Source of the DNA: Maylandia zebra
Lineage: Eukaryota; Chordata; Actinopteri; Cichliformes; Cichlidae
Length of the DNA stretch: 64,000 nucleotides
Direction of reading: 5' to 3'
Assembly (NCBI RefSeq): GCF_041146795.1
Contig: NC_135172.1
Location: 15,306,123-15,370,122, forward strand
The notes beneath the pieces were generated by a model, which worked only from the letters and a program-made list of their open reading frames with translations, was not told where the DNA came from and did no database searches. Below, piece after piece: positions 19,163-31,865 of this stretch; the first letter of the stretch is position 1, and each line of letters begins with the position of its first letter. Made by a program: the position numbers and the translations under genes.

Positions 19163-21243
19163 CATCTTGGTCCTGACATTCTAATGTTTTAAATGACAGG
19201 GGAGGCAAGTAAGATTAGCCAAATAACCACAGCTGCGTTAACCAGCCTCCCCCCAGCACTGCCCCTTAACCAACTGTACCCCCCACTGCCACTGCCAATA
19301 TATGAACTACCTGGTTATAATTTCCCTCTGTGACAGTGGGCTCTGTCTCTGTGCGAGGGATCTGGGTCTGTCTGAACGATTTCCTTCATCCTCTCTTCAT
19401 TTCTTTTGCTGCTTTTCTAAGACAAAGTTGTGCTGTTCATAGTCTTTCATATCTTTATATAAGTTCATAGGATTGCCAAAGTAGAAAACATCCTTCTAGC
19501 AGGCATCGTTGTTTGCAGTGTTTCGATTTACAGCTGTAAAGTAGCTCTATATATTGTTCCAATTTCTCACTTACTGCAGCTTGCATGGTTTTGCTTAGTG
19601 CATCTGAGTCATATGACTGTAGGACAACTAAACACAACTGAGCAGGGAGGAGGGAGCGGACAAGAGTGTGCTTGCATGAGAGGGAAGCAGTTTGCACAGA
19701 CATGTCTCCTTTTTGATGATCAGTAGCAACATACTGAACTTACATAAGAGAAAAAAACTAACGCATTGAGCTGATCACAATAGTAACAATTCAATGTCAG
19801 TACCAGCATTAAGTCGATACTATCGATATTTGGGTTGATCCACCCACCCCTACTGAACAGAACAATTTCAGTTTTGCAAAATCAACAACCTGTGGACGTA
19901 GAACTGTAGAAAAACAACATTTGTTTTGATTCTTGGCAGAACCATTCAGGTATCATTTTTTTTTGCACTTTAAAAGTGCATTCATGGATATGGTCCTCTG
20001 CATATGTCTTATTTAGTGAGTCAAAAATGCACAACAGTGTCAGTACAGATTAAAAGTTAACAATTTTAGTAATGCTGGTGCTGCTCTGACTTTCAGTGAG
20101 GGAAATATGAGTTGAGAGGGTATTCTAGAAATTCTGACTTCTGATTTATTGAGGAACACAGCAGCAGCCACTCACACAAAGAAGCAATTCATATGTTAAA
20201 CTCAGTTTAACACAGAAAACTGAACATGTCCATCACTACTGTGGAACAGACCAGGCCTCTTCTTTTGGGCTCTGCCCTCCAGACCGTCAAAAGGTATTTG
20301 TTTCAAGAACTGATCTATGAGTTACTTGTAAGAGCGTGAGACTGCTGCACTGTCTGCAAAACAGACTTCGTTGCATGTGTGATGGCTTCTTTGTGTATGA
20401 GGCTGCTGACTTAGGTGTCTGTGAGTTGTTGAATTTAAGTGAGTGGAACTTACCATTATAAGTATACCATTGAAATATATAATACCATACATACCATTGG
20501 AAAAAAATGGTTTGGTTGTGATTATCTTTTTTTGTCCTACTCCTACTCTCCATGCAGTGGTTCAGTAGATCTTTAAGAATGTTTATTTCTGAAGAATTGA
20601 GTGGTCAGTAGGTATGACCTACTGTCTTTAACCTGGAGCCTAACCTGCTCCAGATCAGGTTAGGTCCATAGCGTAAATTACCATGTCAATTTACCCCAGT
20701 AAGAAATGAACAACAATGAGCATTTATCAAATTTGAGGATAAAAAGTTTAAATTTTATTCATTAAAATAAATGGAGACAGATATAATATTGAAAATTAGT
20801 CACATGTGATGTCCCAGAGCCAAAACCTATGATACTGCAATATATCATTTTTGTTTCATTACACAAATAAAGGTTTGTGCAATTTTTAGCCCTGTTTGCT
20901 GGTTATTGCACAGAATAACCACACACACATATTTAGACAATTAGCCACAACATTAAACATAATATTTACATTGCTAGCTTCAAACAAAAAAGAATGCCGG
21001 CCGGCATTATAATATGTTAATAATATGTTAATAATATGTTAATAGTATCCTAATGTAAGTATAAACCAATATTGCCTTATTATTGTGGGCTACTACCATA
21101 AGTCATTATACAAAAGTTCTAATGCACAGATTTGACCATTTTGGTAAAATCTGGTTGTCATATTGTTGCCTATATATTGCTAAACTATTAGTAATGGGTT
21201 TTGCCTCATAGGCAAGATTTTGTTTCCACATTATTGTCTCCAG
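19161..21243. other. No gene seen
   Basis: Unassigned DNA. Around 20100-20660 the text (including a paired AGGTTAGG / CCTAACCT motif near 20636-20670) looks like an old dispersed repeat. At 21006-21050 a TTAATAATATG-type short tandem repeat is visible. Confidence 0.4.
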
Positions 21244-21825
21244 TGTTACGAACTTGTATGTCCATGTGTTTGTTTGTGCAGGTGTTGTGTTTTTTTCTAT
21301 GTTAATTTAGCTGTGCCAGGGCCCTGTTCCGATTGGTGCGTGGATATACTGCCCCGGCGTGATTGGATCCAGCTGGAGGACCCGCCCATTAAAAGGAGGC
21401 TGGAGTGCTACAGCGGGAGAGGCCCTCGCGTTTCTCCTCATCACCCAGCAGTAGTCCTGTGGTAGCCGCTGGCTGCAGTATACGCTTGAAAGTTGTGGAA
21501 GTGGAGTGGGTAGGGGTGAGCTGCCATTTCTTTTGATCACCCGTTTTCTCCTGTTTTGAGTTAGTTAAGGAGGTCAGACTCTGTCTTTATTTTTGACTTT
21601 GTTTTGGTAAGGTCGGGGGTGCGGGATTTGTGTAGGTTTGTTTTGTTTATTGTTTTGGCCTTGGCTCACCCTGAAGTGTTGACACTCCCGTTTTGGTTCT
21701 CTTTATTCACATTGTAAATAAATCACCTCATATCTAACGGATTGGTTTCGTGTGACTGCTTGGGTCTTGGGGGGGAAGCGAGTGCCTCGCTCATGTTATG
21801 GCCTGGCCCTAGACGGGTCGTAACA
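21244..21825 (+). mobile_element. Solo LTR with 4-bp target duplication
   Basis: The 582-bp segment begins TGTTACGA and ends TCGTAACA, giving perfect 8-bp inverted termini with the TG...CA ends of LTRs. CCAG flanks both sides (21240-21243 and 21826-21829) as a 4-bp target duplication. An AATAAA lies at 21717-21722 and a TTAAAAGG TATA-like box near 21389. No internal gag or pol is present, so this is the usual product of recombination between two LTRs. Its end is 438 bases from the first coding exon of the perforin-like gene, in the same orientation. Confidence 0.85.
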
Positions 21826-21944
21826 CCAGTTTCTGGTCAGCTACATAAAGTTCCGTGTAATATTTCTTAGCTATTAGCTATAACCTCTGTTGATGTAGAA
21901 GAACTACTTTGATATTATTGAATATTTTTTGTAATTAAGTGTTC

Positions 21945-22035
21945 AGTCTCTGTAATAAAATATTAAGCTCAACAGTGTTCAACACTGGACTGAGGTCTAG
22001 CACAGTAAGCACAGAGTGCTTGGTCACTGACAAAG
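21945..22035 (-). mobile_element. LINE reverse-transcriptase scrap
   Basis: GTAATAAAATATTA...GACTGAGGTCTAGCAC...AGCACAGAG is the reverse complement of the LDLSAAFDAVDHNILL-coding segment also seen at 37380-37440. It is an L2-like LINE fragment. Confidence 0.55.
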
Positions 22036-22265
22036 GACCTCACCAATACCACATTATTTCCAAGCTGTAACAGAAAGTGCTACCAATAATTTTTAATGGA
22101 TTTTTCATGGCTTCATTTTGTTCCTTTTGAGACTGAGTCTTGCATACCTCAGTCAGAACAGTGACAGTTAAAATAAAGAGAATTGATAACCCCTGTTGTG
22201 ATACCCAGACAAAACCTGTTTGCAAAACTTTTGTCATTTTGTCTGTTTTGTCTTTGACTTCAGCC

Positions 22266-25200
22266 ATGCGCTCCAGTCCAACCCCACCTCCTCTTTACCT
22301 GAGCCTCCTTCTCTTTCTGTCATGGAACTCCCCGGTTCTTTCCTGTATGACAGTGAACAACAGCAAGTGTGAGTCTGCTCCATTTGTACCAGGCCACAAC
22401 CTGATTGGGGAGGGATTTGATGTCATCACCCTGCGCCGAAAAGGAGCCTACCTGATTGATGTAGCTACTTACCGCAAACCAGATGGCACCTGTACTCTCT
22501 GCACCAACCGCAATCAAAACAAAACTCTACAAAAAGTAAATGGATAAACTGTGATTACCAGCAAACTATAGTAGATAGGTTATGTGCACATCTTAATCAT
22601 GGTGTTCTGTTTTTTTTATCTTCAGCTGCCGGCCTCTGTTGTCGACTGGCGTGCAATCAGCCAATGCAAAACCGATATCTCCAGCAGTGCACACACCACT
22701 GTTAGGTACAGTATAGTGTAGTATATTTGTTGCTGAAAGGACTTCATCCCAGAGATCATTGTCATCTCATTACTTCACCTAGTCTGTCACAATACCAGTT
22801 AGCCATGACAGACACATATTTTTCTTAGATGTCTGGTTGGCACTTTGTCTCTCTCCATTAAAAGGAAACACCAACAAAATGAACGACTATTAACTTCTTT
22901 GTGAGTAAACTTTAATATTCAAAAAAGGATCAAATGATATTTCCTCAACTGTAGAATAAAACAACAAAGATGGGTGAATTTTTACAATACTGGAAGGTAA
23001 AGTGATGACCAGGTCACAAATTTCTTGTGTTGATTATCAGCATTTTGAAATCTCATAGCAGTAGGAACAAAAGAACTTCTAATGTGTTCTGTCCTACACT
23101 GCTTAGGAGAAGAAGCCTGCTGTTTACATCTCTGACCCTTCAAAATATTATGGAGAGGGTGACTAGTATTTTTTCTCCATACACCTTTCCACAATAATTC
23201 CCAGTGAATCCACAGTCCTGCCCATTAATAAGCCAGCCTTCTTCAGTAATATGTGCAGCCACATACTATTCTTACTCACCATACTGCATTCCCATCACAG
23301 TGTAAAAAGCTGAGGGCAGTAAAATAGGGGATACTGGCAACAACAGTCTGATAGAATAGAAACAGCATCTCACTACATACACTGAATTTATATTTATTTG
23401 CTGGGGCACACTACAGAAATTCTCTAAATCCTTTAGATTTCTTGGCCGTCATTTGGCAACTCCAAGATTCAGCTCCCTCCACATTTTCTATAGGACTGAG
23501 GTCTGGAGATTGGCTTGGCCATCACCTTAATGCTTCTTTTGCATGTTGGAAGACCCATCCATGACGAGCCTTAAGTGTTGTGGCTGACAGAAAAGGGTTC
23601 TCGACCGAGATTTTATGGTAAATAAAATCCATTGGCCCCTAAATTTGGTGAAGTCAGCATTTAGCAACAAAACATCACCAAAACATAATGGTTCCCCTCC
23701 ATGCTTGACTGTAAAAAAAATTTAAAGAAATGAAACAAGTAAATAAAAAGTCATTCTTCTCCTTCAAATTGTGTTCACAGTTCACTACTTACCTCTAACA
23801 CTGATCAGGACATCCACGACTGGAAGGTAGGAAGCATCTTGCACTTACTGTTTGTTTCAAAATTACTGTTTGAAACTACAAAATACTGTTACTGTAATTA
23901 CTTGTTATTAAAACTAATAGAAATGCAAAATTTGTAAGCAACATTGCATGCTGATTCGTTTCTTTTTTTTTCTTTTACAAGTGAAATGTGCACTGAATCA
24001 AACAGACTGTAATAACATAAAAACCTTAGTGTGCAAGTTCTCATCAAAAGGGCTGATTTGATTAAATTTTGGCTCACTGAGCTGTGTAAATGTGATACAA
24101 ATATGAATTCCTTGTCTCATTATTTCATTTAATATTTCCAATTTAATATTTTTGATCCCCAGAAAAAAAGTATTATATTCAAAGTAATTGAGTGAATGAA
24201 TAATAAGACAGTATTTATTATATCTAATACTTTTATTACTTTTACATTACATTGACTATTATTAAAAACAAAAATGGTAATGAAATTACATTTCTATTTA
24301 TCAGGCTGGACTAAATATAAATCCCATATCTACCAGCGTGGGGATTGGAGGAACACACTCCATGGCATATGCATTTGCTACAAAAAAGACCAAAGAGGAC
24401 CACTACTCCTTGAGCACACACACGGTCACCTGTACTCACTATCGGTTAGCTGTGAAAATCCTGGCATTACCACATATACCACAAGTTTAGATTAACAATA
24501 TATAATTTCAGTTTTTAATAATTTACTAATCAGTTTCATTCTATCTAGTTACCGGGTATCAAGCAGACCGACTCTTAGCTCTGAGTTCAGCAGGGATGTG
24601 GCCAGTTTGCCAAGTCGCTATAACTCCTCCACCAGAGATCAGTACAACGAGGTCATAGATACCTACGGCACACATTACATTCGCAAGGTTAAAACACAGA
24701 AACACTGTTAATTAGATTATTTCAGGAGTAAAAACACTTTTTTATTAAAACTTTGTGCTACATTACAGGTTCGTCTTGGTGGCCGTCTTAGACGAGTCAC
24801 AGCTGTACGAACCTGTTTGTCCAGACTAAACGGATTCTCCTCAAATGAGGTACATGAAAAACATTTGCCTGCACACAGTCACCAGACTGCATATTTCTAC
24901 TCCATATGAATAAGAACATAAGGGATGCTAAATAGTTGTGTTTTTGTTTGGTTTTTTGGCAACAACTGAATAGTGACATCATTCTTATTGCATTTGTATA
25001 TGAATGCAAGGAGCTTATTCCCTTCCAAAAGATATTCTCTCAGTTGTTCTACTGACCAAAGTGAAAGAAACCATTGTACCTTATCTCTATAATTGTCTCA
25101 CAGTCCATCAGGAGCTCTCTCTGCTGTGCTGAAAAACCTCTAGCTTCTGTCGCTGCCATTTTCAACATCAACAACAACCATAAACACGGCACCTTTTAAC

Positions 25201-28200
25201 ACTTATTTTGCCAAAAGTGTTTGCTTGTCTGCCTTTACATGCATATCAACCCGAGTAACACCCCATACTTAATCCATAGGGTTCATTATGACATCAGCTA
25301 TAATAGCTTGAACTCTCCAGGTAAGGCTTTCCATAAGTTTTAGGAGTGTGTTCATGGGAATTTTTGATCATTCTTCAAGAAGCACATTTGTGAGGTCAGA
25401 CACTGGTATTAGATGAGAACTCTGCTTTAATTCATTGCAAAGGTTCTGTCAGGTTGAGGTCAGGACTCTGTGTGAGCCTGTCAAGTTCCTCCACACCAAA
25501 CTCACTCATCCATTTCTTTATGGATCTTGCTGTCTGCACTGGTACTCAGTTATGTTGAAACAGGAAGGGGTCATTCCCAAACTGTTCCCACAAAGTTGGG
25601 AGCATGTCCAAAATACCTTAGTGTATTGAAGCATCAAGCGTTCCTTTCACTGGGACTAAGGGGCCGAGCCCAACTCCTGAAAAACAACCCCACACCACAA
25701 TCCTCCCTCCACCAAACTTTCATGTATTTCACAAATGTTTGTAGCATGCCTAGGTGCTTGATTTTATACACCTGTGATCACGGAAGTTATTGGAACACCT
25801 GAATTCAATGATTTGGATGGATTAGTGAATACTTTTGGAAATGTAGTGTATTTTAGCCACTTCTGTATGAGAACTGTCAGCAGCTGGTTCTGTGACCCAG
25901 CAGTTTCAGTTGGTTTTCATCTCTTTTGTTATATTTTGAAGATAATGTGGAGGTTGGGATTATTATTAATTGGCTGTGAATTTTAGTTTAGTCTGTTTTA
26001 CCCAGGCCTTCTGTGCTAGTTGTTTTATATTTCTTGTCCACGTGTTTCATATTGTAAACTCTGGGTTGTCATGTCTACGTCTCGCTATGTTTCCTGTTTT
26101 ATTTTGAAAGTTTCGTGTTTCTTTGTTCAATGTGCTTAGTTTTACTCTTCCCCTGTGACGTTGTTATGTTCATTTGTGTCAGCTGTTTCCCCATGTGTTT
26201 CCACTTCCCCTGATCACCTCCTGTGTGTATTTAGTCTGTGTGTTTCCTTCAGTCTTTGTCCTGTTGTTCTGTGTTCTTTCTTTCATGTCATGTCAAGTTT
26301 CAGGTAGTTCATGATTCATGTTTATATTCATATTTTCCTACATGCACCTGTTCTGATTCATGTTTTTGTCATAGTAATCAAAGTTTAAGTTCTCCAGTTT
26401 AGGTTCTAGTTTAGTTTTCGCCCCACTCGCCTTTGTTTTGTTTGTGTACTGTTCTTATCAGCCACAAGAAACGGCTCACTTTTTGTCCAAGTCACGTTTC
26501 ACGCTCCGTTTTAGTCTGCATTTGGATCCAGTGTTCTCTCTACACACCGTCAGCTCCCCACTGTCTGTGACAAGAACTTGCCTGACTAGTTCCACCTGTG
26601 ACAAAGACACATCCAACCGACTGCTGTTTGAAAATTGCTGATTACTTACATTTACTTACTTACTTATATTTGACATTTTCTTCATTGTTATCTCTCCTTT
26701 TCTCCATTTTTCTTTATCTGTTTTTCAAATTTCTCAACTGCCAGTGGGCATGAATAGCGTAAATCAGGTGAATGGTGATTTCACTCTTGCCTCCTCCTAG
26801 CCGAAACAGGCATCAGGACTTGGTAAAAAGAGAGAGAGAGAGAGAAACACCTGCGGACATTTTAAAGACTTAACGAATTAACGATCAACTACAAATTGTT
26901 TCCACTTTACTTTTTTAGGAATAATATGAACAGTATGGATCTGGATCTGTACACATAATTTACAAGAAATCATGTGATGGTTAGCATTGCCAAAATTTTC
27001 AACACTGAATGCATGTATAAGTAATTTGTAACATCTGCATTTTAACAAATATCAATAAAGTGCATTAACAAACAGAAAATACAAAAAGACAAAGACAAAG
27101 AAAAATAAGTTACCATACCAGGCACAGGGAAATTGACCACACTGTGTACCCTCTGGGAGGAAAGCCACAACTGGCCAATACTGCACAAAGGTCCAGTGAC
27201 AGAAGCTCAGTTCAGTTTGATTTATATAGCACAGCAAAAGTTGTCTCAAGGAACTGTGTTTATTGTAAGGTAAAGAACCTTCAATAATACAGAGAGAACC
27301 AGAACAATGAGACATGAATACCTTTCTTTGTTTAAACAAAGCTTTCTTATTACATTTTAAATTGGCTCTACACCAGGATATTTTTAGGACATTTTCAATA
27401 ACCCTTGAGTGACACACTTAGTTCACAAGTTCCATGACATGTAGGCCTAACATCACAAGCGCTTCTCTTTGGCATGTGTTCCTATTTAATGGAAGTCCTG
27501 CATCTTATGTCTTCTCCTGCCTTCTAGTTACACTCCTGCCTGTCGATGGGTGTCTCCATTGGCTTGGGAAAGCTGAATCCATCTGCTGTCCAAGGTTCTT
27601 GCAAAAACCTCCTGGAAAACCGGGATGTTGCCACTAGGTATAGCTCTGGTCTCCACCAACACTATACGGATGTGGTGGGAGGTGATGGGTGGTTGGGAGA
27701 GTTTTCACTTGCCTATGATGACTCCCTGGGTTTTAAAAACTGGCTGAACAGTCTGAAGGATCATGCAGATGTTGCTTCCTACTTCATTCGCCCAATGTAT
27801 CAGCTGATACCGAAAGGCACAAAGAAGTCAGGGATGAAGGCTGCCATAGAGCAGTACATAACAGACAATGATGTGAGTCAATCACACAGCCAACGAAATT
27901 GCTGGCGGGGCAATTCTAACCTAGATTTCAACTGTTGTCCTCGACAAGCCTGGAGGGGGAAGCTAACTGTGGAAATCATCCAGGCCTGGAATCTGAAAGG
28001 AGATCATCTTGGCCCAACTGACAGGTGAGACCAGCATGGTTAGGGATTAGGATTTAGAGTTTTCTAAAGATTTCCGAATCTCTAGGATTTAGAGATTTAG
28101 AAATCTGCAATATTATTCATCTTTGTGTCTTTCTCCTACTCACAGCTATGTTAAACTGAGGTTTGGTTCCATCAATCATCAGACTCGCATGATCGAATCA

Positions 28201-28944
28201 AGTTATCCCCGATGGAATGCTTATTTTGATCTTGGACAGGTCAGTGAACCCTGACTACATATAAGATCAAGGATCATATTAAAGGAATTTTAATACTGCA
28301 GGTTTGATGTACTGATTTCAATTTTTAGAACTTGGGCTACTTACATCTTTTATATACAGTTAACTTTAGCTGTTCTTTAACTGAGGTTATTTATTTCCAT
28401 TTGGTTAAGTTTAAGCAGAACTAATTCTTTCATCAGGTATATTTAAACAATTTAAGGTAATGATTTCGGTTAATATGAATGCTTTAACAATGTCAACCAT
28501 GTGTCATAAAGTACTGAATGCAAATCTTGCTACTGCACATTTTCCTCCTTATTTAAAATATGTAACAATATGACATATATATCAAAAACACAACAGTGCT
28601 ACCAGAATTTACATTCTATGAATTAGATGTGAATTACCATTGTCACTATTGTATATGGTACAAAATCTCAAGCATATTATTTGTAGGACAACAGTATATT
28701 AAATCCTATTTTTAATGCTTTTTTTCTCATGAAGGTGGACACACACAGTGATGTGTATGTTGAATTATGGGATGAGGATCTGTTCTATGATGATCTTCTG
28801 GGATCATGTTCCCGGCGTCCAACTCAGGGGACACGTATATTTTCCTGTTCAGCTGACAGTGGCAGCTATGAGTTCAAGACCACTCTGACCTGCGACTCAC
28901 ATCTCACAGGAGCCTGGTGTCACCAATATACACCATCTCCATAA
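22266..28944 (+). CDS. prf1: Perforin-1-like pore-forming protein
   Basis: Nine coding exons join in phase with no internal stop: 22266-22535, 22626-22705, 23781-23826, 24305-24444, 24549-24687, 24769-24849, 27528-28024, 28146-28239 and 28735-28944, giving 518 residues. The ATG sits two bases after a CAG acceptor, implying an upstream untranslated exon. Residues 1-27 are a signal peptide. The MACPF domain covers about 35-370 and includes the signature YGTHYI (218-223) followed by RLGG. A short cysteine-bearing linker leads to a C2 domain (about 397-505) with calcium-ligand Asp residues in GPTDSYVKL and [13 protein letters not shown]. Perforin is secreted from granules of cytotoxic cells, binds membranes through C2 and calcium, and oligomerises into pores. 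The linker is shorter than the usual six-cysteine EGF-like module. The 2.7-kb intron at 24850-27527 holds a Tc1 remnant. Several teleost perforin paralogues exist; I cannot say which one this is. Confidence 0.88.
22890..23370 (-). mobile_element. LINE-derived fragment in perforin intron 2
   Basis: Reverse-oriented text around 23095-23240 (GAAGAAGCCTGCTG, CTCTGACCC, CAGTCCTGCCCATTA) matches the style of a reverse-transcriptase C-terminal region common in fish LINEs. Many stops and indels; family not assigned. Confidence 0.4.
23410..23740 (-). mobile_element. Degenerate Tc1-like fragment in perforin intron 2
   Basis: TTGGAAGACCCATCCATGACGAGCC and CAAAACATAATGGTTCCCCTCCATGCTTGACTGT are typical antisense Tc1 transposase segments. 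No inverted repeats are left. Confidence 0.5.
25215..25850 (-). mobile_element. Internally deleted Tc1-like element in perforin intron 6
   Basis: The right end, ATACTTTTGGAAATGTAGTGTA (ending 25850), is a Tc1-type inverted terminus. The segment 25240-25700 reads as antisense Tc1 transposase, then jumps at about 25705-25735 to the start-codon-proximal end, so most of the gene has been deleted. The left inverted repeat is not recognisable. The element lies inside the largest perforin intron and is not expected to affect the coding sequence. Confidence 0.65.
26000..26640 (+). mobile_element. LTR-like fragment in perforin intron 6
   Basis: The T-rich text with CTCCTGTGTGTATTTAGTCTG closely follows the style of the solo LTR at 36284 (its CCCTGTGTATATAAGCCCTG segment). 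No matched TG/CA ends or target duplication were found. Confidence 0.4.
27205..27325 (-). mobile_element. LINE 3' tail fragment
   Basis: AGTTTGATTTATATAGCACAGC followed by CTCAAGGAACTGTGTTTATTGTAAGGTAAAG is the reverse complement of the TATAAATAAAATTGAA-type tail shared by many teleost L2-like elements. Confidence 0.5.
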
Positions 28945-29990
28945 TGAGAAATGCATTTTGGGGCTGCATGTCTTTCTCCTATAATCAATTGTGATAAATC
29001 TGTTGATCACATAAGAGTCACATGACTGATGGGTTTTTTCTTTCATTTTCCTCGTATATATATCGTACATATCCATTTTTTTAAATTTGATCTTCTTTTC
29101 ATTTGTCATTCAGTTATTTTTTATATTTTATATACATATGTAGTTTCATTTTTTTCAGATTATACTTGATTTCAGTTTGTCAAATACATGTAACCCTTTT
29201 TTTTACCTTCTCAAACAAATGAAAAAAGCACGGTAATGTTAAATTAAAAAAAGAAAGAAAGAAACGTGATAACACAACAAGAAAATATCACATAATATTT
29301 GTTAAACAAAAGACTATTATACTTCATGTCACAGTGTGGGCAGGTCAAACACAAGTGCATTTGTCTGGATATACAGATTTTAAAAAGTAGGAATTTCTGG
29401 GGAAATTATTTTTAAATTCAGCATCTGGTGATTTTAAAATGTGTATGAATGAAGTTATATACCCTCAAAATTATAACGTGGTGAATAACGACAGGTTTTG
29501 ATGGTAATTTCTTACAAGAAGTACTCAGAATACGTTTTTACACCTAGTAGCTTCTTGTGGCTGCTCCCTTACTCACAAAGAGCTGATGCACCCCTGAGGA
29601 ATTTGTGTCTCCTCCCATTCTCAAACTGTAAAATATTACACTATGAACCCACTACCTTTTTTATACAGCTTAAAATAGCTTAATTCATTTGCAAATCAAG
29701 AAAAGGATTTGATAATGTTTTTGATTTTTATTACTCTTAAAATGTTTAAAAAAATCATTGCCACAAACTAAAAATAAATAAATAAAAGATACGTGTACTG
29801 TTGCTGTTTTACTGTAACTAATTTTCAGATAAACCTAATTATAAGGGAATCCATGTTGTGTGAGTGTATGTGTGTGTATCTGCATCCCAGCTGCATTATT
29901 TTTTTACTATAAAAATATATATATATTATAGTGACTGACAATAATTGTCTCCAAGTTACAATTTGAAGAAGCATATGTAGCTCTACAACA
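28945..29990. other. Perforin 3' flank; no gene
   Basis: AT-rich DNA containing the probable perforin 3' untranslated region. A clear poly(A) signal near the stop is not obvious; the first AATAAA-like strings lie beyond 29740. Confidence 0.45.
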
Positions 29991-29996
29991 CTGCTG

Positions 29997-31113
29997 GTGA
30001 GGCACATTGATGAGAAGGAAGTATCTGGGGACATCTCAGGCCCTCCAAGGTTTGGAGGCCTATCTCCCCCTACCACCACTTCCCCTGCCAGTGGCGGACC
30101 CCCTCAGACATCGGTGCGTTGGTGGTTCTTTGTGTCCGGGGATGGGCGTCCAGGTACACACCGGCTCACTCCTTGGCGGCCGCTTATCGGGGCCTGGAGC
30201 CTGGGGCTCGCTCGGGCCACTTCGGAGGTGGGGTGCCCCCGGCCTCTCGGCCTGGGGCTCGGTCACTCAGGCGCAGCTGGCTGCCGGCGGAGCTCACGGG
30301 CGCGTCACTGCAACTCCCCCTGGCTTCTGCTCCACGGCTGCTGAGTGAGCCCTCATCTGGGACTCTCCTCAGCTCTTTCCGGGACAGTGGCGCAGCTGCC
30401 CCTCTGTTGGTCTTCCTTGGTCTCTTGTGTTCTGGGGGCCTCTGGATGTCTGGAGTTTTGCTCTGGATGTCTGGAGTTTTGATCTCCTCCACACCTGCTT
30501 CACGCCCTGGAGGACGGGGCTGTGGCCCCCCCACACCCTCTAGCAGATTATTACATGAAGGAACCTTTTAAAAAACAAAAAACAAGCGCGTCCATGCTCA
30601 CAGGTGTACACACGGGTGATCACACCCACAAACTACACCCTTTTTGGCTCCTACCTCAAAGCACACTGTGTTCTGTTGATCTTATGTGCTGCACAATAAT
30701 GTTTAATATTTAGTATTTACTGTCATATTCCCATATATCATTGTGATGCTGTTTATTCTATTACTCTTGTTCTCTTCTGCTTGCTTTCTTTTTTCTTTCT
30801 CAGCAGGTGATCCAGGTGATTGATATATGCATTTTTTTTTTCTCTGCCCGTTCTGTTGGTTTTTGTCTTTTGCCCTTCTCCCCCGTCCCTCTTCTCAGCT
30901 GTTTCTCTTTCCCTCTTTCTTTCTCCCCTTCTTTCCCCCAGTCAAGTCTGTCCCGTATTCAGTAAGTGAAAATAAAATAAACAATAAAAGGTGAATCAAA
31001 TGGACCATTACGGCAAGGCTGGGATGGTCAGTTTGGTAAAGTAAATCCGTTGGGCATCTTTCTTTGCCTTTAGACAACAATTTTGATGGCAAAAGAGCCA
31101 AACGGGACAGGCC
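29997..31113 (+). repeat. GC-rich dispersed repeat, copy 1
   Basis: GC-rich text from about 30030 to 30540 with strong CG content, unlike the AT-rich surroundings, followed by a pyrimidine-rich stretch and an end segment 30980-31113. That end segment (GAATCAAATGGACCATTACGGCAA ... AAACGGGACAGGC) recurs at 31892-32030. Several overlapping open frames on both strands over 30000-30570 are a by-product of GC richness and not gene evidence. The class is unknown to me. Confidence 0.55.
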
Positions 31114-31424
31114 AAAAGAAGAAAAAAAAAAAAAAAATCATTCAAAATAGCAGCAAAGTAGCTTTTAGTTCAGCTAAAGCCTCCAGTCAAAGCTGACACT
31201 ATCGATAGAAGCTTGCAAAGTAATAGAGTAGTCATGACATGCAGAGGTAGATGTACATTGGTGCTAATGGCAATAGTACTCTCCCAGTTCCCCAGCGGGC
31301 CCCGGGGTTTCCATGTTTTTTGTTTGTTTTATTTACCAAGTTAAACACAAATCCATCAAAGCTGCTTCTAACAGTAAAATTCACCATTCGGCTCACAGTA
31401 AAAAATCAAGTAGATCTTCCACTC

Positions 31425-31794
31425 AGTGTCTGAGGCTGGGTGCTCGGATGTGTACTGGCTGACTCCCTGAGGCTGCGTGGCAGGGCCTGACAGAGCCACG
31501 GGCGCCAGGCCCTACCAAGCAGCCGGCAGAAGCACCCAGCTTAGGACCTCGGGGCTCTGGGCCCAGGGGCGGTCCACTCTGGCGTAGCTGGCATGTTGCT
31601 GCAGCGCCATGCTGCAGAGTGTTGCATGGCAAGTGATGTAGCAGATTTTTTGTGTCTTTTCTCACTGTCCCTCTCCCCCTGTTTTTCTTTCCCTCTCCTT
31701 TTCTTGAACTTCTCTTGTCTATGTCTTTCCCGTTCCTATCCCCGGTCATGTCTGATTGTAATAACTTAAAAGTTATAAATAAATACATACATAA

Positions 31795-31865
<71 letters not shown>

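Noticed and set aside
20996-21010. GCCGGCCGGC palindrome as a regulatory site
   Set aside because: An isolated short palindrome in AT-rich DNA with nothing nearby to regulate.
30007-30571. Overlapping open frames of 113-150 codons on both strands
   Set aside because: They overlap in several frames over one GC-rich repeat, where stop codons are rare by composition. No domain, start context or splice structure was seen.
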